Assembly: GCA_022821725.1 (NCBI GenBank)
Contig: JAJEDB010000071.1
Location: forward strand, 1 to 64,000
Direction of reading: 5' to 3'
From: Candidatus Poribacteria bacterium
GTDB lineage: Bacteria; Poribacteria; WGA-4E; WGA-3G
DNA: 64,000 bases
The stretch's first letter is position 1, and the number at the start of each line of letters is the position of its first letter. The translations under genes and the position numbers were made by a program. The notes below the pieces were generated by a model that was not told the origin of the DNA, searched no databases, and saw nothing but the letters and a program-made list of their open reading frames with translations. Below are positions 34,400-43,779 of the stretch, in pieces.

Positions 34400-37012
34400 T
34401 TATTTTACGACCACGAGCCGTCTTGTCTGTGTAAACGTCGGTGTCTCCAACTCACATACGTAAACGCCGCTCGCCACGCGTTCCCCCAATTCGTTTGTGC
34501 CATCCCAATACGCTGCTTCATCGCGGCTCAAGTAATATCCAGCAGCTTGATGCCCTGTAAAGAGCGTCCGCACAATACGCCCTGAAGCATCATAGATGCG
34601 GATTGTGATGTCGGTACTTTCCGCGAGCTGGTACGGGATCCACGTCTCTGGATTAAACGGATTTGGATAGTTGGCATGAAGTCTTGTATCTAACGGTCCC
34701 TCAACAGACATCAACAATGCTGCTAAGAAACGTTTGACTAATTCCTTATGTGTGGCGTTTGCTGATACCTCTTCAATCTTTTCGTAAAAGGAAGTGAGCA
34801 ACGCGGTGTCAGCGTCTGATAAACGGTTTTCAGTAGACCGATACCCCTTATGATATGGCGCCCCTGCGACCTCTTGGTTTCTCTCAGAAACTCTGACAAT
34901 CCGAACGAGATCTAAGATATCGACCTGACCATCCTCGTTAATATCCGTCCGAGGATTTGTAGGTGGACTCTCCCCGAAATGCTTGACAATAAGCACAAAA
35001 TCAAGTATATTCACCTGACCATCCTGATTGACATCGGAGACCGCAAGAGCCGTCTGTCCATCAGACTCAACAACCCGTAACACTTGGTTCACGGGTACAT
35101 CTTTCAATTTTTGAACGATGCCGCTGGGCCAATGAATGACCAGTTCACTGACAGTTTGGTTCTGTGCAAGTCCAAAATGGATGCGTTTCTGGTCTTGTTG
35201 ACACCAACGGATACCACCACTATTTTCTCGGAGCTGCGTTTTGCCATCAGGCGTCGTCGCGAAAAGCCGTGCTCCAATACCATCACGATTGGAAACCGTT
35301 CCTTCCAAATCAATTTGAAGCCAGTTATTGCCACCACCACTGTTGTGGAAAAGTTGATCCGGTCCGTCATTAAAAGGGTACCCTCCATAGCCATTGGTAA
35401 CAAAAAGGTCGAGATACCCGTCGCGATCATAGTCAGCCATTGTAACACTGTGTCCCTTGCCTACTGTGTTGGCTGCAGCTCCCCCCGCGTCAGGCACTTG
35501 CAGGAAGGTGCCATCCCCTTGATTTTCGTAAAGTTGATTCGGAAGGTTACCAGCACTACTTAACCTGACGACATATAAATCTAAATCCATATCGTTATCA
35601 AAATCGCCAGCCGTGACAGAACGTCCCCCAAGGAATTCGTTAGGTCCGTTGGCAGTAACCTTCCTACGAAACCCATTTCCGGTATTGATTAAGAGGACAG
35701 ATGGTGGATTATAGAAAAGCTCCGTTGTAGAAAAATTAATTCGCTCCATCTCGGAGATCGCCCCTTGCGTTGAAACAACCGCATCGAAACCCGTCCAATT
35801 GTTCGTATGTGACATCTTATAGTATAACAGCGTCCACTTTTCTGTCGCTGGGTCATATCCTATATAGATGCCAAATAAATCAAATTCGGGACGCTCCGCC
35901 AGACCGACAACCTTAGGATCATCAGGAGATAACACAAATTTAAAGGTGCCAGCATTGCGAACCGGATCGGCACCCGTAAATTCACCGTTAAATTCCGTCA
36001 ACCGATGCCCGTCAGATCCAATAGATATGAGAGATGGACGCGGTTCCCAAACTGAATAAATTTCAAAACGCACATCTCCTGTTGCTTTAAAACTGATCCC
36101 CTTTTCCCCTCGGTTATTTCGAATATTGAGCCTTAACCGCTCGGCATCTACCTGTTCAACGTAAGAGTTATATACCCCTCGAACCAAAAAGGCATCTGGG
36201 CGCAAATCACCATTGAAATCGGCATACACAGCATCATAAACACTGTATTGTTTCGGGAAATTAAATGTGGACCCTAAGTCTTCAAAAGGAGGAACCGATA
36301 TATCATACACGCCCCTTGGGTAAGGTCCACCACTAACAATCAGGTCCATCTTCCCATCACCTGTTATATCAGAAAGATTGGCGAACTCCACACTTTCTTG
36401 GAATAACGATTCACGCGGACTGTTTACCCCGAAAAATCCGGTTCGTTCCTGTTGAAACAAAAACGAGGCGATGGGTGGATCGATATCCGTTCTGAGTCTA
36501 CCCGTTAACATGAGATCCAATCTTCCATCACTATTGAAATCCATCCAAATAGGGGTCCGTCCGCGCATAAGTGGGACATCTACACCGAGTTCAGAACCGC
36601 GTTCAATGAGCATACCCTTCTCGTTTAGATAGAGATGATTATCACTCTTTGGGTCGGGAGCTCTCACGCGTCCTCCGTAACTCCCGGATAGCAGAATCAA
36701 ATCCTGGTCGCCATCGTTATCAAAATCTGCCCACGCCACGCCGTGTGTATCCACAGATGGATTCGCATTCCAAACTAGGTCAATAATGTCTGTGAAAGTT
36801 CCGTCACCGTTGTTACGATAGAGACTCGGTTTGTGTCTGTGATTGGTAGCCCATAAATCCAAATATCCGTCGCCATTAAAATCCGCCCAAGCGTTTCCCC
36901 AACTTTCACCGACTCGTGTAATCCCTGCGTGTTGTGACACCTCCTCAAACTGAATGTCACCCGATGCGGTGGATAAAAAGCAGAAAATGGACAGCAGTAT
37001 CAAAATTCGCAT
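34400..37012 (-). CDS. secreted FG-GAP/ASPIC surface protein with dockerin and sorting domain
   Basis: An 870-aa protein. A signal peptide (MRILILLSIFCFLSTASG) is followed by FG-GAP/VCBS calcium repeats of the form WADFNGDGYLDLWATN, WADFDNDGDQDLILLSG, AGDFDNDMDLDLYVV and MADYDRDGYLDLFVTN, a CRTAC/ASPIC domain (RDGIGARLFATTPDGKTQLREN ... HWPSGIVQKL), two dockerin-type repeats (DVNQDGQVNILDF, DINEDGQVDILDL) and a C-terminal NYPNPFNPETWIPYQLAE sorting-type domain. The last two modules match those of the sulfatase at 21936. It is probably a surface adhesion or glycan-binding protein, perhaps part of the same surface assembly. Confidence 0.88.
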   Translation of the reverse strand: MRILILLSIFCFLSTASGDIQFEEVSQHAGITRVGESWGNAWADFNGDGYLDLWATNHRHKPSLYRNNGDGTFTDIIDLVWNANPSVDTHGVAWADFDNDGDQDLILLSGSYGGRVRAPDPKSDNHLYLNEKGMLIERGSELGVDVPLMRGRTPIWMDFNSDGRLDLMLTGRLRTDIDPPIASFLFQQERTGFFGVNSPRESLFQESVEFANLSDITGDGKMDLIVSGGPYPRGVYDISVPPFEDLGSTFNFPKQYSVYDAVYADFNGDLRPDAFLVRGVYNSYVEQVDAERLRLNIRNNRGEKGISFKATGDVRFEIYSVWEPRPSLISIGSDGHRLTEFNGEFTGADPVRNAGTFKFVLSPDDPKVVGLAERPEFDLFGIYIGYDPATEKWTLLYYKMSHTNNWTGFDAVVSTQGAISEMERINFSTTELFYNPPSVLLINTGNGFRRKVTANGPNEFLGGRSVTAGDFDNDMDLDLYVVRLSSAGNLPNQLYENQGDGTFLQVPDAGGAAANTVGKGHSVTMADYDRDGYLDLFVTNGYGGYPFNDGPDQLFHNSGGGNNWLQIDLEGTVSNRDGIGARLFATTPDGKTQLRENSGGIRWCQQDQKRIHFGLAQNQTVSELVIHWPSGIVQKLKDVPVNQVLRVVESDGQTALAVSDVNQDGQVNILDFVLIVKHFGESPPTNPRTDINEDGQVDILDLVRIVRVSERNQEVAGAPYHKGYRSTENRLSDADTALLTSFYEKIEEVSANATHKELVKRFLAALLMSVEGPLDTRLHANYPNPFNPETWIPYQLAESTDITIRIYDASGRIVRTLFTGHQAAGYYLSRDEAAYWDGTNELGERVASGVYVCELETPTFTQTRRLVVVK

Positions 37013-37063
37013 TTCTTTTCCTTCAAAATTGTTGCATACAACTGAGATTCAAGAACCTCAACG

Positions 37064-38290
37064 CTACAAAAATCGTTGGTAGACCTTCATAATCCTTTCA
37101 TAGTGAACGTCGGCATTAAACTCTGTCTCCATCTTTTGGCGACCCATGCGCCCCATCTCGGCAGCCTGTTCCTTATGCTCGGAAATCCAGAGGAGACGTT
37201 CTCGAAGTGCTTCTTGTTCACCCGATGGAACGAGAAATCCGTCAACCCCATCCACGATGAGTTCTGGAATCCCACCTATATCCGCACCAATAACCGGTTT
37301 ACCGTAAGCATAGGATTCTAAGACGGACATCGGACAGTTTTCATACCACTCCGACGGTAAGACGGTACAGATGCTATTCAGAATGAGTTCTTGGAGCTCA
37401 TCACCGTGCTTAAAACCGAGGAGGCGAATATGATCACACCCGTTCTCTTCAATGATCCGCTGAACTTCGGGCATTGCTTCACCATCACCGACGATATAGA
37501 GCGGGACCTGCTTGAGCGGTGCTGCCGCTTCTATCAAGGTCAAAATCCCTTTGCTCCGATGCACCCGTCCGAAATAGAGGATATAGTCCCCTACGTCGAA
37601 ATTCGGTGTGATATCGGAGACATCAACAAAGTTATGAACGGTTGAGATTTGGTCCTCTGGAATGCCGTGTGAAATCATCTTTTCCCGAAGGAAATGAGAG
37701 ACGGAAATGAAATGGTCGAATTTCTTAACGGCACCGAGCATGTGTGATACATAAGACTCCGTGACGCTCAACGCAGTCCGGGCAAGTGAACCCCTGTTGC
37801 AGCGTTTCGGGAGCGCGCGCCAAAAGTGTTTACCTTCACACGCCTCACAAATCTCATCGTTTGAGAGATGGCTATAAACTGGGCAGGTTAACTTGTATTC
37901 ATGTAACGTCTGAATGAGCGGAATTCCGTCTTTTTTCAGGACCTCTAAGATTGACGCAGTGAGTTTACCGTAGTAGATATGGAAATGCGCCAGGTCGATG
38001 TCCGTGTCTTTCAATAACCGGCGGATTGATTTGACGGCATCGTGTGAATATAAAAAGCGCAATAGGTCTCCTACTCCCGGACGCTTGAAGTCGGCACCGC
38101 GTGGGAAATAGTGTTCCCACTCAGACGGTTCGTTATTAGGGTCCGCCGCTGTAAACGGAACAACACTGTGTCCGTGTTTTTGCAACACCTCGGCGAGGGT
38201 AAAGAAGTAACGATCGGAACCGCCACGGACGTAGTGGTTTTGTGAGACGTTTAGAACTTTTAATTTCTGGGCATCTGCTCCGCTCTCCAT
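37064..38290 (-). CDS. GT4-family glycosyltransferase
   Basis: A retaining glycosyltransferase of about 408 aa. The N-terminal acceptor domain starts KVLNVSQNHYVRGGSDRYFF, with LAHFHIYYGKLTASILEVLK. The C-terminal GT4 domain has ILYFGRVHRSKGILTLIEAA and the E-x7-E-type motif SEWYENCPMSVLESYAYGKP. An insertion around residues 150-180 with DEICEACEGKHFWRALPKRC is the cysteine-rich segment of this GT4 subgroup. The start is uncertain: the first codons come from a repeat (junction element I), with candidate ATGs at 38362, 38347 and 38290; no ATG exists just before KVLNVSQ. Confidence 0.82.
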   Translation of the reverse strand: MESGADAQKLKVLNVSQNHYVRGGSDRYFFTLAEVLQKHGHSVVPFTAADPNNEPSEWEHYFPRGADFKRPGVGDLLRFLYSHDAVKSIRRLLKDTDIDLAHFHIYYGKLTASILEVLKKDGIPLIQTLHEYKLTCPVYSHLSNDEICEACEGKHFWRALPKRCNRGSLARTALSVTESYVSHMLGAVKKFDHFISVSHFLREKMISHGIPEDQISTVHNFVDVSDITPNFDVGDYILYFGRVHRSKGILTLIEAAAPLKQVPLYIVGDGEAMPEVQRIIEENGCDHIRLLGFKHGDELQELILNSICTVLPSEWYENCPMSVLESYAYGKPVIGADIGGIPELIVDGVDGFLVPSGEQEALRERLLWISEHKEQAAEMGRMGRQKMETEFNADVHYERIMKVYQRFL

Positions 38291-38445
38291 TACATTACGA
38301 GCGGGTTCTTGGTGAAGCTGCGATTGAAATAAGGATATGTCCTTCATAGTATCAAACCCCAAGCCTGCAACAACGGCGCAGGCGGATATTGATCAAAAAC
38401 CGTTAAATTTCCAACCTCGTCGTTCTCCCACAAGGTAAAATTAAA
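38256..38445. repeat. junction element I, one end coding
   Basis: One end (38256-38270, CTTTTAATTTCTGGGC) is degenerate and inside the glycosyltransferase 5' codons. The other (about 38429-38450) reads CACAAGGTAAAATTAAAA. The interior has CTCCATTACATTACGAGC and GCCTGCAACAACGGCGCAGG. Together with 38363-38462 it fills the gap to the lipoprotein gene. Confidence 0.55.
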
Positions 38446-38462
38446 ATTTTTTCACCCTCCTG

Positions 38463-39374
38463 CTATAGATCAGTGAGAAGTGCTGGATATGGAAATCCTG
38501 CATCGGCGATCCGTGTGTCCGCGAACGGTTCATAATGGACCGTGCCTATCTGTTTGGTAGTCAGCACCGGATCATCGGCATCCACAATTACATTCGCTAT
38601 CTCGATAGGGTCTGAATGTCCCCACCAATTGTTGGTTACGACCAAATCAAATTTTACATTCAAGCGGAGTGCAAAGATATTTGCGTTCAGATTGTTGTTT
38701 TGAATAATAGATTGGACATTCTCACAGAAGATACCGGTCTCGTTTTTGGTGATATTGTTTCTTTCAATCCTCGGACGCGTTTGACGTCCGATAGTGCTGA
38801 TACCGATGTGATTGTCAAGAATGTCGTTGTGTTGAACGCCAGCGTCACTCCCGTCGAGAGCGATGGCGGTTTTATTTTGACGAAGAACGCACGCTGCAAC
38901 AGTTGGCGATGTCGTTTTGATGTCAAGAGCGACTGTGGCATACTCTATAACCGCCCCTCTGACAAAACTCTCTAAATCGTGTGTGTGGTCGAAAAGGATA
39001 CCGTTCCAATCACCGGGGGCAGGTCCGACATTGTCCGATGTGAGATGTACACGTCGAGTCACTGGGTCTTGATCTAAAGGGGTTCCGATCTTTAAAATAC
39101 CTCTTACGATAAGAAGGGCATCCCGTCTAAATTTAACAGTTGTGCCGGGTGGGATGTTGAGGGTTATATTCTGTGGAATCTCTACTGTTCCCTGTACAAT
39201 ATACGTCTTCTCGGGGTCCCACGTTTCATTCTCAATCAGTTGATGGTCTTTGAGGACAATTTCGGAGGTATCTTCAGGTGCTACGGGATTCGGATCTTCT
39301 TGCGTCGCACAGCCTACCCCTACCGATAAACTCAGGCAGAAGATTAATAGGCAATATATCAATCGAATCTTCAT
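38463..39374 (-). CDS. beta-helix repeat lipoprotein
   Basis: About 303 aa from the ATG at 39374 (MKIRLIYCLLIFCLSLSVGVGC); the lipobox VGVGC gives a lipoprotein. The mature part has an opening PQNITLNIPPGTTVKFRRDALLIVRGILKIG typical of right-handed parallel beta-helix (NosD/PL-like) proteins, followed by repeat turns NKTAIALDGSDAGVQHND, NHIGISTIG and NETGIFCENVQSIIQNNNL. It has no clear catalytic residues. It probably binds carbohydrate at the cell surface. It follows the polysaccharide locus, but membership is unclear. Confidence 0.75.
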   Translation of the reverse strand: MKIRLIYCLLIFCLSLSVGVGCATQEDPNPVAPEDTSEIVLKDHQLIENETWDPEKTYIVQGTVEIPQNITLNIPPGTTVKFRRDALLIVRGILKIGTPLDQDPVTRRVHLTSDNVGPAPGDWNGILFDHTHDLESFVRGAVIEYATVALDIKTTSPTVAACVLRQNKTAIALDGSDAGVQHNDILDNHIGISTIGRQTRPRIERNNITKNETGIFCENVQSIIQNNNLNANIFALRLNVKFDLVVTNNWWGHSDPIEIANVIVDADDPVLTTKQIGTVHYEPFADTRIADAGFPYPALLTDL

Positions 39375-39479
39375 TTTTTTTGCTATTCCAGTAAAGTTCC
39401 TTATTTTGTAAAGTTCGTTGCAACTTTTGGAGATTTTCATCAAAAAATTTGGAGAAGAAGGTTATCTTAACGATAATGC

Positions 39480-42074
39480 TTAGAGTCTTGGATCAACCGC
39501 CTCGCTCTCAAGTGCCAGAATCCCGAAAACGCATTCATGAACACGCGACAACGGTTCACGACGAACAAACCGCTCAAGCGCCTCAACCCCCAATGCAAAC
39601 TCTCGAAGTGCCAGGGAACGCTTGTGAGAGAGTCCCCGAGTCCGGAGACGCTCTAAGTTTTGTGGCAGTGTATATTCCGGTCCATAGATTATTCGCAGGT
39701 ATTCACGACCTCGGCACTTTACCGCGGGTTGGACCAATCCTCGTTTGCCTTGGACGATAAAATCCAGAGGTTTGATGACTGCGCCTTCACCCCCTTGCAC
39801 AGTGAGTTCCTCCCAGCGACGGACGGCTGCAGTCTGACTCGCGTCATCGGTCAGATCAACCCTCCCGTAGGGAGTTGCGCGCAACAGGTTGTCCTCAGAA
39901 TTTTGACAGAGTTCTGTAAGCATTTTCATGTGCCACAGATGGTCTTTGTTGAAGTACACCGCACCTTCCGTCGCGAGTAAGTGGAAAGGCGCCAGTTTCA
40001 GATCCGAGATAGATTGGACGTTCCAGCAGTATTGCTGATAAGCGTTGATGTATGCGTCGACTGCCGCTGCGCGTTGTCGATAGTTATCCAATACAGAATT
40101 TACTTCAATGCCTCGTTCAGCAGCGGCTTCCAAGGAAGTCATGGCTTCCTCCAAAGCAATACGAGCAGACGTTCCGACCGGGGCATATTGCTGCTGCAAC
40201 AACTGCTGCGCCTTAACCGACCAAGGCATTAACTCGCAATCAAAACAGATCCAATCCGTGTTCAGCGTCTTCCAATAACCAACGCTGTCCACCGCAATTT
40301 TCACCTGTTTCAACAGCTCGGCTTCAATGGCAGCATCATTAAAGAAGTTTCTGCCGGTGCGTGTGTAACAGATACCAAGGGTATCGTCCGCAACACCAAA
40401 CCGTTTTTTTGCGATTTCTGGATCCCGACAAACGACAACAACAGCGCGTGATCCCATGTGTTTTTCTTCCCAGATGACGTTGGATACACCCTGTCTGCGA
40501 TAATAAGTAAACGCCTCCGTTGGATGTTCAAGCAAACCGGGTCTGTTTGTTGTCTCAGTTGGTGACATTGTCGCTGGAAGGTATATAAGCCATTTTGGGT
40601 CTATAGCGAAACGACTCATCACCTCAAGTGCGGTTATGGCATTCTCTTCACGGATTGTTACATTGTGATGTAACCGTGTGCCGATAACGCGCTTTCCGAG
40701 GACATCATCGATGTTTAGGAGATCACCGGCTATAGACATGGGAGCTCTCTTTTGGAGAGCCTCAACGGAATTCTTTTCAAGCACCCCAGCGGGGTGCGTC
40801 TGCAGAGGTTTAGTCGGTTCATAATATGTTCGGTGTGCCGGGACAGACACGAGTTCTTTTTCAGGGTATCGCAACGCAGTCAGTTTGCCGCCAAAAACAC
40901 ATCCAGTATCAATGTTGATTGTTCGATTTACCCACTGCGGCTCGGTGACCGGTGTGTGTCCATAGACAACCATCGCAGTGCCGCGATACTCGTCAGCCCA
41001 ATTGCTCCGAATCGGCAAGCCGAACGAATCGGTTTCTCCAGTCGTTTCCCCATAGAGTGCGAATTCACGCACGCGTCCCGATGCTCTGCCTTGTAATTCC
41101 GCCTTCATTCCAGCATGGGCGACGACCAATCTTCCGTTGTCAAGCACATAGTGGCTCACCAAACCATCCAAGAATTCCGCGACTTGCGTTTTAAATGCGG
41201 TTGATGTTTTCTCCAACTGAGAGAGCGACTCCGCCAATCCGTGTGTTGGGTTCACATTTCTGCCACGTAGTGCACGCACCAGTTTTACGTCATGGTTTCC
41301 GGGTACACAGATAGCCGCGCCAGTCTTTTGCATTCCCATAACCAAGCGTAATACTTCAGCGACCTTCGGACCCCGGTCAACAAAATCCCCAACGAAAATC
41401 GCTTTCCTGCCTTGTGGTGGCTCAACAATAGTTTCACCGTCCAACTGCGTTGAGATTTCATAACCAAGTTCCTTGAGTAATTGAACAAGTTCATCAAAAC
41501 AGCCGTGAATATCACCTATAATGTCAAACGGTCCATGCGCATTTGTGCGGTTGGTCCACAAGGGCTGCCGTTCCATACGGACGGCTTCAACAGCTTCAGG
41601 TGTGGACATCACATAGACGAAATTCCGAAAACCTTCACGTTTGAGATAGCGCAGTGAGCGACGCAGTTGCTGGTTCTGCTGACGGATGACATGCGGTTTT
41701 AAATTGCGATCGGGACGTGCTTCATTTCTCTCTTGACAGAGTTTTGCCGGCATGTTAAACACAATCGCAACAGTTAAGTAATGGTATTCGCGTGCCAGCG
41801 CAAGCAAAGGTTTGCGTGCTTCAATTTGGACGTTCGTTGCATCAATGACCGTCAATTTACCAGCAGCGAGCCGTTTCGCGGCGATGAAACGCAGCACTTC
41901 AAATGCATCGTTTGTTGCTGTCTGGTCGGTTTCGTCGTCCGAAACAAGCCCTCGGCAGAAATCCGATGAAAGAATCTCGGTCGGCTTGAAATGCTGACGA
42001 GCAAAGGTGGACTTGCCTGACCCGGAAGGTCCAATAAGGATTACAAGTGAGGGTTCAGGAATCTTTATAATCAT
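39480..42074 (-). CDS. pnkp: Pnkp, RNA-repair polynucleotide kinase-phosphatase-ligase
   Basis: An 864-aa three-domain RNA-repair enzyme, matching the known 850-870 aa length. The ATG at 42074 is chosen because it places the kinase P-loop at VILIGPSGSGKSTFARQHF, residues 11-29 (Lys21-Ser22 as in the clostridial enzyme). The kinase is residues 1-170. The metallophosphoesterase (about 180-470) has FDIIGDIHGCFDEL, FVGDFVDRGPKV, VPGNHDVKLVRAL and VVAHAGMKAE. The C-terminal adenylyltransferase has the lysine nucleophile in WEEKHMGSRAVVVV. It heals broken RNA ends (5'-OH phosphorylation, 2',3'-phosphate removal) and cooperates with Hen1 to ligate. The gene overlaps hen1 by 20 nt. An in-frame palindrome occurs at 40781. 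Confidence 0.95.
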   Translation of the reverse strand: MIIKIPEPSLVILIGPSGSGKSTFARQHFKPTEILSSDFCRGLVSDDETDQTATNDAFEVLRFIAAKRLAAGKLTVIDATNVQIEARKPLLALAREYHYLTVAIVFNMPAKLCQERNEARPDRNLKPHVIRQQNQQLRRSLRYLKREGFRNFVYVMSTPEAVEAVRMERQPLWTNRTNAHGPFDIIGDIHGCFDELVQLLKELGYEISTQLDGETIVEPPQGRKAIFVGDFVDRGPKVAEVLRLVMGMQKTGAAICVPGNHDVKLVRALRGRNVNPTHGLAESLSQLEKTSTAFKTQVAEFLDGLVSHYVLDNGRLVVAHAGMKAELQGRASGRVREFALYGETTGETDSFGLPIRSNWADEYRGTAMVVYGHTPVTEPQWVNRTINIDTGCVFGGKLTALRYPEKELVSVPAHRTYYEPTKPLQTHPAGVLEKNSVEALQKRAPMSIAGDLLNIDDVLGKRVIGTRLHHNVTIREENAITALEVMSRFAIDPKWLIYLPATMSPTETTNRPGLLEHPTEAFTYYRRQGVSNVIWEEKHMGSRAVVVVCRDPEIAKKRFGVADDTLGICYTRTGRNFFNDAAIEAELLKQVKIAVDSVGYWKTLNTDWICFDCELMPWSVKAQQLLQQQYAPVGTSARIALEEAMTSLEAAAERGIEVNSVLDNYRQRAAAVDAYINAYQQYCWNVQSISDLKLAPFHLLATEGAVYFNKDHLWHMKMLTELCQNSEDNLLRATPYGRVDLTDDASQTAAVRRWEELTVQGGEGAVIKPLDFIVQGKRGLVQPAVKCRGREYLRIIYGPEYTLPQNLERLRTRGLSHKRSLALREFALGVEALERFVRREPLSRVHECVFGILALESEAVDPRL
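40781..40797. repeat. palindrome GCACCCCAGCGGGGTGC inside pnkp
   Basis: 7-bp arms around AGC, the same design as the GCACTCCGCTGGAGTGC pair at 367 and 417. It is read through in frame (QTHPAGVLEKN) in the segment between the phosphatase and ligase domains, a likely tolerant linker. Confidence 0.55.
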
Positions 42075-43470
42075 AACCTTCTCGAGTAAAGACCGCCATT
42101 TGCGTCGGTGGACCAACGCCTTCTGACTCTGGTCCGATTGGGTGAAATGCAACGGTATAACCGAAGCGTTTAGCAACATCTGATGCCCAGGATTGAAACT
42201 CGTTTCGCGTCCACTCGAAACGGTGGTCCCTATGCCGAAAGGGTCCAGCCTCGAGGTTCTCAAACTTCACATTGTATTCTATATTAGGTGTCGTCAACAC
42301 AACGGTCCGAGGACACGTAAATTCAAAAATCACTCGCTCAAAAGCCGCAAGTCGCGGCACATCTAAGTGTTCGATTACCTCTATAACCGCAGCTGCATCG
42401 TATCCAGATAGACGTTTATCTCGATATCCGAGCGATCCTTGAAATAGGCGAAGTCGCTTTTTCTGCTTATCGGGTAACCGATCATAATGGAGCCGTTCCT
42501 GCGCGATTTTTAGGATGCGATGTGAAACGTCCATCCCGACAATCTCTTCAAACTGTTCTTCAGCCAACAACTTACGGAGAAGTTTTCCTTCACCGCATCC
42601 CAAATCGAGAACGCGCCGTGCGTCACACTGTTTGAGGACTTCAGTGACCATAGCCAAGCGGACTTCGTTCAGACCGATACGTTCTTCAACCTGTTCTTCT
42701 TGTGCTTGACCGGATTCGTCAGTCTCTTGCGCATCATCTTCTCGCAATTGGGCGAGTGCCTCCCGCGTGAGTTTCCGTTGATGTTTCAGGTAACGAAGGA
42801 CGATAGATTCCTGTTCTGGATGCGCGGTGAGCCAGTTATTCCCATGCTTTAACAGTTTTGCGACCTCTGCATCGCCGACCCAGTAGTGCTTTTCGTCGTC
42901 AAGTACAGGCATCAAAACGTAAAGGTGCGTGAGGAGTTCGCTCAAGGAACAGGTCTTTTCGAGTGTTACCGTAAAATAACGACTGTCGCCCCACTCCGGA
43001 AATCGTGTATTTAGCGTGTGCCGTTCTGCCTCGATTGTATAACCGAGCGGCTCGAAAAGCCGTCGCAACAATTTCTCTCCACCGCGACACGGCAAAATGG
43101 ACAAGCTCGCGCTTAGCGGAATCTCAGTCTTTACGAGTTCTGGGCGTTCTTTGCATTTACCTGACAACGCGCTGCCAAACACCCTCGAGATCGCTACACT
43201 TAAAAACGAGGAGGCGACATACGGACGATCGTTGACGTATTGCGATAGCGCGAAATTTTCCGCAAATTGCCCGCGGGAGCGGCGGATAAGTCCAACCGAA
43301 TCAACGTCGAGCAGCAATGCTGCCGTGCATTTTTCGGTCCGTGCCTCCGGATAAAAGACATGTGCTTGACCAAAGGGAAGCGTAAAGGATTGAATTCGCG
43401 CCGGGTGTTTATGCAACAGATAACCGAGGTCTGTCGCAGGAGAATATGTAGTTGATATTGTCAATAACAT
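42055..43470 (-). CDS. hen1: Hen1, 3'-terminal RNA 2'-O-methyltransferase
   Basis: About 471 aa from the ATG at 43470 (MLLTISTTYSPATDLGYLLHK); the upstream residues in the track are unlikely because the Hen1 N-terminal domain begins at MLLTI. Residues 1-240 form the N-terminal domain that Pnkp needs for ligation (HKHPARIQSFTLPFGQAHVFYPEA). The C-terminal methyltransferase has ARRVLDLGCGEGKLLRKLL and the Mn-binding set VIEVIEHLD and FRHRDHRFEWT. It 2'-O-methylates the broken 3' end before ligation, so repaired RNA resists being cut again. It has its own promoter at 43562 and leads directly into pnkp. Confidence 0.95.
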   Translation of the reverse strand: MLLTISTTYSPATDLGYLLHKHPARIQSFTLPFGQAHVFYPEARTEKCTAALLLDVDSVGLIRRSRGQFAENFALSQYVNDRPYVASSFLSVAISRVFGSALSGKCKERPELVKTEIPLSASLSILPCRGGEKLLRRLFEPLGYTIEAERHTLNTRFPEWGDSRYFTVTLEKTCSLSELLTHLYVLMPVLDDEKHYWVGDAEVAKLLKHGNNWLTAHPEQESIVLRYLKHQRKLTREALAQLREDDAQETDESGQAQEEQVEERIGLNEVRLAMVTEVLKQCDARRVLDLGCGEGKLLRKLLAEEQFEEIVGMDVSHRILKIAQERLHYDRLPDKQKKRLRLFQGSLGYRDKRLSGYDAAAVIEVIEHLDVPRLAAFERVIFEFTCPRTVVLTTPNIEYNVKFENLEAGPFRHRDHRFEWTRNEFQSWASDVAKRFGYTVAFHPIGPESEGVGPPTQMAVFTREGYDYKDS

Positions 43471-43561
43471 ATTTTGATTTATTGCCTCTGGGCACCGCTC
43501 CATTTCATTACGCGGTGGTCTCTGGTTAATTCGAAAGACACCTTAAGTCCGCCTACATTAC

Positions 43562-43590
43562 ATTATATCTTCCTTTCTGGGTCTCGTCAA
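43562..43590 (-). promoter_or_regulatory. promoter of the hen1-pnkp operon
   Basis: Minus-strand TTGACG (43585-43590), 17 bp, TATAAT (43562-43567), about 90 bp upstream of hen1. The -10 is perfect, so the repair operon appears constitutively readable. A CTCCATTTCATTACG repeat module lies in the leader (43499-43514). Confidence 0.7.
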
Positions 43591-43676
43591 GTCTTTTGCA
43601 GCGCCTTCCAGAACCGTTCAGACCTCAGCTGCCAACCGTCAACGATTGGCAGTCAGTACGTTGAGACGCATGACAT

Positions 43677-43705
43677 TTGTTTTAAACCTAAAAATGCAGT
43701 ATAAT
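43677..43705 (+). promoter_or_regulatory. promoter of the TrpD-like gene
   Basis: TTGTTT (43677-43682), 17 bp, TATAAT (43700-43705), about 75 bp before the ATG at 43780. An ATGACA at 43670 is a poorer -35 alternative. Confidence 0.55.
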
Positions 43706-43779
43706 AGAACCAGAACTCTCTCACCTCACATCTTGCACCACCAAATAGAATCGGTGCCACGCTCGGAGGATATTTTAAA

